DNA of 6,336 nucleotides from Acidobacteriota bacterium. Its GTDB lineage: Bacteria > Acidobacteriota > Thermoanaerobaculia > Multivoradales > UBA5704. Position 1 is the first letter of the stretch; every line of letters starts with the position of its first letter. The notes beneath the pieces were generated by a model, which was given only the letters and a program-made list of their open reading frames with translations, made no database searches and was not told the DNA's origin. Positions 3,732 to 6,336 of the stretch are shown piece by piece. A program made the translations under genes and the position numbers. Location of the stretch: positions 1 to 6,336 of the forward strand of contig QHVW01000839.1 of NCBI GenBank assembly GCA_003223675.1, read 5' to 3'.

Positions 3732-6336
3732 GCGCCCGCGATCACAGCGCCCTCAATCCTCATGCTCCCCGCCCGCCGCTCCTCGATGGGCTCGGACGCC
3801 AGGATGGCGCTCGCCAGCGGCGGCTCGTCCCTGGCGAAGACGGGCGCCGCGGCGGGAGCGGGGATGGCCGGCGATCCGGCGGGACGGCCGAAGGTGACGA
3901 TCTGGTGCCAGGTCCGGTCGAGGTCGTCGCCGAAGATCACCAGGAGGTCTCCCGGCTGGGCGGTCTCCAGCGCGCTCTGGACGGCCTGCTCCTCACCGTA
4001 GATGCCAGCGGCGATGCGGTCGGCCGGGAAACCGGCGGCGAGCAGACCCTGGCGGACCAGCTCGCCCGTCTCGCCGGGCTTGCGGCCGCGGCGGTTGTCG
4101 TCTTCCCGCAGGAAGATGAAATCGAAGGCCGGGGTGGCGGCGCGGGCGAGGTCGCGGATGTCCTCGTCGCGGCGGTCCCCCGGAGCCGCCAGGACGCCGA
4201 GGCGGCGGCCGTTCACGGTCAGCCCACGGATGGTCTGCGCCATCGCCGTCATGCCGTGGGCGTTGTGCGCGTAGTCGAGCAGCACGCGGAAGGGGAGCTC
4301 GTTGTAGAAGTTCATCCGACCGGGGGTCTGGAAGAAGTCGGTGGTGAAGGTGCGCAGCCCCTGGCGGATGTTCTCCAGGCTGATCCCCATCGCGTGCGCG
4401 ATGGCGGTGGCGAACATGGCGTTCTGGATGTTGTGGATGGCGTGCCCCTCGACGGTGGCCGGGATCTGCCGCGCCCACAGCAGCGGGATCTGCTCCTCGC
4501 CTTCGTAGAGCACGATCATCCGCCCGTTCAATCCCTCCTCCAGTGCCACCGCCCGCCCCTTGTCGCGGATGTGCTTGCGGACGAGCGCGCTCTCCCGCCG
4601 CATCGTCACGTAGATCGGCTTACCCGGGCTGTGCGCCGCCATCGCGGCCACCCGCTCGTCGTCGGCGTTCAGTACGCACCATTCCTGGGCCACTTCGACG
4701 ACAACCCGCTTCACCTCGGCGAGCTCGTCGAGGTCCTTGATGCCGCCCATCCCCAGGTGGTCGGCGGCGACGTTGAGCACCGCGCCCACCTTGCATTTGC
4801 GCCAGCCGAGCCCGGCGCGCACGATGCCGCCGCGCGCCGTCTCCAGCACCGCCGCGTCCACCGACGGATCGCGCAGCACGAGATGGCTGGCCCACGGGCC
4901 GGTCATATCTCCCGAAACCGTCAGCTCGCCGTCGATGTAGACGCCGTCGCTGGTGGTCATGCCCACGCAGCAGCCGGCGAGCTTGAGGATGTGCCCCACC
5001 ATGCGGGTGGTGGTGGTCTTGCCGTTGGTCCCCGTGATGGCGGCGATCGGGATGCGGTACGGCGTCCCCTCGGGGAACAGCATGTCGAGCACGGGGCCGG
5101 CGACGTCGCGCGGCTTGCCCTCGGTGGGCGCGGTGTGCATGCGGAAGCCGGGCGCGGCGTTGATCTCGACGATCGCGCCCCCGACCTCCTTGTGGCTGCG
5201 GGTGACGTCCGGCGCGATGAAGTCCACGCCGCCCACGTCGAGGCCGATCGCCTTGACCGCGCGCTGGGCCATGATCCGGTTGTCGTAATGGATCGCGTCC
5301 GTCACGTCCACCGACGTGCCGCCGGTCGAGAGGTTGCCCGTTGAGCGCAGATAGAAAACCTTTCCATCCGGGATCACGGACGCGGGGGTCAGCCCCGCCG
5401 CCTCGATCAGCCGCAGCGCCTGGTTGTCGAGCTCCAGGCGCGTCAGCACCTTCTCGTGGCCGATGCCGCGCCGGGAGTCCTGGTTGATGATCTCCACCAG
5501 CTCGGCGAGGGTGTGCGTGCCATCCCCCACCACATGGCCGGGCACCCGCTGCGCCGCCGCCACCACCTTGCCGTCGACGACCAGGATCCGGTAGTCGTTC
5601 CCCTCCTGGAAGGTCTCGACGATCACCACCGAGGAGTACTCGTAGGCCTGCTCGAACGCCGCCCGCACCTGCTCGGGGGTGGTGAGATTGATCGAAACCC
5701 CTTTGCCGTGATTGCCGTCGAGCGGCTTGACCACCACGGGATAGCCGATCCGCTCGGCGGCCTCGACCGCGTCGTTGGGGCCGCGCACCCGCATCTGGCG
5801 GGGCACGGGGAGGCCGAGGTCGGAGAGGATCTGATTGGTCAGCCGCTTGTCCGAGGCGATCTCCACGGCGGTGTGGCGGGTCTCGCTGGTGACGGTGGCC
5901 TGGATGCGGCGCTGGTATTTGCCGTGGCCGAGCTGCACCAGCGAGCGCTCGTTCAGCCGGATCCACGGCATGTCCCGCTCCTCGGCGGCGCGCACCAGCG
6001 AGGCGGTCGAGGGGCCGAAGGCGCGGCGCTGGGCGAGGCGGACGAGGTCCTCCAGATCGGTCTTGAAATCATAGGGGTCCTGCAGATGGGCCGCCAGCGC
6101 GGGCGGCAGCAGATGGCGGATCAGGCGCAGGCCGACCTCGGCGGCCTCCAGCCCCACCACCTCCTCGTCGTAGCTGAAGATCACGTGATACTGGCCGCGC
6201 GGGCGATCGTGGCCGCGCGTCTTGCCGTAGCTCACCGGCGTGCCGGCTAGGCACTGCAGCTCGATCGCCACGTGCTCCAGCACGTGCCCGAGCCAGGTCC
6301 CCTCCTCTTCGGTCATGCGGCGCACGAACCCCCCGG
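3587..6336 (-). CDS. cphA: Cyanophycin synthetase (N-terminus outside window; C-terminal tail doubtful)
   Basis: CphA polymerises aspartate and arginine with ATP into cyanophycin, a cytoplasmic nitrogen reserve. The frame is open at the right edge, reading GGFVRRM just before the family block GTWLGHVLEHVAIELQ; by comparison with known CphA roughly 70 N-terminal residues are missing. Counting from the first in-window start codon (GTG at 6325), the order is: N-terminal domain to about 150, ATP-grasp domain about 155-410 (VVKPLDGNHGKGVS; EGNDYRILVVDGKVVAAAQRV; EINAAPGFRMH), then a Mur-ligase-like domain with P-loop GTNGKTTTT (432-440), ETARGGIVRAGLG (495-507), NVAADHLG, DYAHNAHG (684-691), EDDNRRGR and the final IFGDDLDRTWHQI (797-809). 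Both ATP-binding modules look intact, as in CphA1-type enzymes rather than CphA2. After about residue 850 the Ser/Arg-rich tail resembles no CphA I know and lies antisense to the 117-aa gene; a one-base shift in the G run at 3767-3770 would end the gene at 3753. No cyanophycinase gene is visible. Confidence 0.95.
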   Translation of the reverse strand, partial: GGFVRRMTEEEGTWLGHVLEHVAIELQCLAGTPVSYGKTRGHDRPRGQYHVIFSYDEEVVGLEAAEVGLRLIRHLLPPALAAHLQDPYDFKTDLEDLVRLAQRRAFGPSTASLVRAAEERDMPWIRLNERSLVQLGHGKYQRRIQATVTSETRHTAVEIASDKRLTNQILSDLGLPVPRQMRVRGPNDAVEAAERIGYPVVVKPLDGNHGKGVSINLTTPEQVRAAFEQAYEYSSVVIVETFQEGNDYRILVVDGKVVAAAQRVPGHVVGDGTHTLAELVEIINQDSRRGIGHEKVLTRLELDNQALRLIEAAGLTPASVIPDGKVFYLRSTGNLSTGGTSVDVTDAIHYDNRIMAQRAVKAIGLDVGGVDFIAPDVTRSHKEVGGAIVEINAAPGFRMHTAPTEGKPRDVAGPVLDMLFPEGTPYRIPIAAITGTNGKTTTTRMVGHILKLAGCCVGMTTSDGVYIDGELTVSGDMTGPWASHLVLRDPSVDAAVLETARGGIVRAGLGWRKCKVGAVLNVAADHLGMGGIKDLDELAEVKRVVVEVAQEWCVLNADDERVAAMAAHSPGKPIYVTMRRESALVRKHIRDKGRAVALEEGLNGRMIVLYEGEEQIPLLWARQIPATVEGHAIHNIQNAMFATAIAHAMGISLENIRQGLRTFTTDFFQTPGRMNFYNELPFRVLLDYAHNAHGMTAMAQTIRGLTVNGRRLGVLAAPGDRRDEDIRDLARAATPAFDFIFLREDDNRRGRKPGETGELVRQGLLAAGFPADRIAAGIYGEEQAVQSALETAQPGDLLVIFGDDLDRTWHQIVTFGRPAGSPAIPAPAAAPVFARDEPPLASAILASEPIEERRAGSMRIEGAVIAGAQTLPSISWSTSSWIGGSRAFELLSSSQRSVRRWGSSLTSEGRRTKPP

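Noticed and set aside
3732..3752. Possible bidirectional terminator between the 117-aa gene and cphA
   Set aside because: GCGCCC repeats are present, but they do not pair into a stable stem and no T-run follows.
5007..5019. GTG/TGG trinucleotide run resembling a microsatellite
   Set aside because: It encodes the run of Thr residues in the conserved GKTTTT P-loop of CphA, so it is explained by the protein.
3905..5344. Long open frame of 479 codons on the + strand, antisense to cphA
   Set aside because: It lies entirely inside the cphA coding region, its translation is low-complexity His/Val/Gly/Arg/Ala-rich, and it has no recognisable domain. Long antisense frames are expected in GC-rich genes with strong third-position GC.
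4620..5966. Open frame of 448 codons on the - strand overlapping cphA in another frame
   Set aside because: The translation is almost all Arg, Gly, Pro, His and Ala, a typical frame-shifted shadow; the cphA frame carries intact ATP-grasp and Mur-ligase motifs across the same bases.
5456..6250. 264-codon + strand open frame antisense to the 5' part of cphA
   Set aside because: It is His/Leu/Gly/Val-rich, has no domain, and is fully covered by the conserved cphA frame.

Overview
The window is GC-rich and densely packed, and it reads as bacterial chromosome. The gene content suggests a heterotrophic soil or sediment bacterium, possibly an Acidobacteriota-type lineage. It combines a cyanophycin synthetase with a dimethylarginine-dimethylaminohydrolase-like enzyme, a stand-alone cyclodeaminase-type protein and several uncharacterised proteins. 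The lineage guess is inference from gene content and base composition; no rRNA or other marker is present. I see no tRNA, rRNA, CRISPR array, insertion sequence or phage gene.

Layout, left to right. (1) 1-777, + strand: the 3' end of an uncharacterised, probably exported protein whose start lies outside the window. (2) 786-1670 and 1667-2308, - strand: a two-gene operon with a 4-bp ATGA overlap. The upstream gene encodes an FTCD_C-type (formimidoyl-tetrahydrofolate cyclodeaminase / methenyl-tetrahydrofolate cyclohydrolase family) protein. The downstream gene encodes a guanidino-group hydrolase of the DDAH/amidinotransferase superfamily. (3) 2309-2481: a 173-bp divergent intergenic region holding a tandem 13-bp imperfect repeat and a clear ribosome binding site for the rightward gene. 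(4) 2482-3360 and 3378-3731, + strand: two uncharacterised genes that share a homologous N-terminal domain with a near-identical opening motif (FSGRPNPxW). The first also carries a Cys/His-rich C-terminal domain that could be a papain-like hydrolase; the second is the shared domain alone. (5) 3587-6336, - strand: cyanophycin synthetase (cphA), lacking only its N-terminus because of the window edge. Its last ~57 codons run antisense through the end of the 117-aa gene and look like read-through after a one-base indel; in the neighbouring frame the gene would stop at 3753.

How the genes fit together. CphA makes the arginine/aspartate nitrogen-storage polymer, and the DDAH-like enzyme acts on guanidino compounds. 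Both therefore touch arginine-type nitrogen, and the FTCD_C protein may handle ammonia-releasing one-carbon chemistry. This is a loose thematic link, because the cphA transcript runs on its own and the two uncharacterised genes lie between. The most novel element is the tandem FSGRPNP-domain gene pair, for which I know no assigned function.
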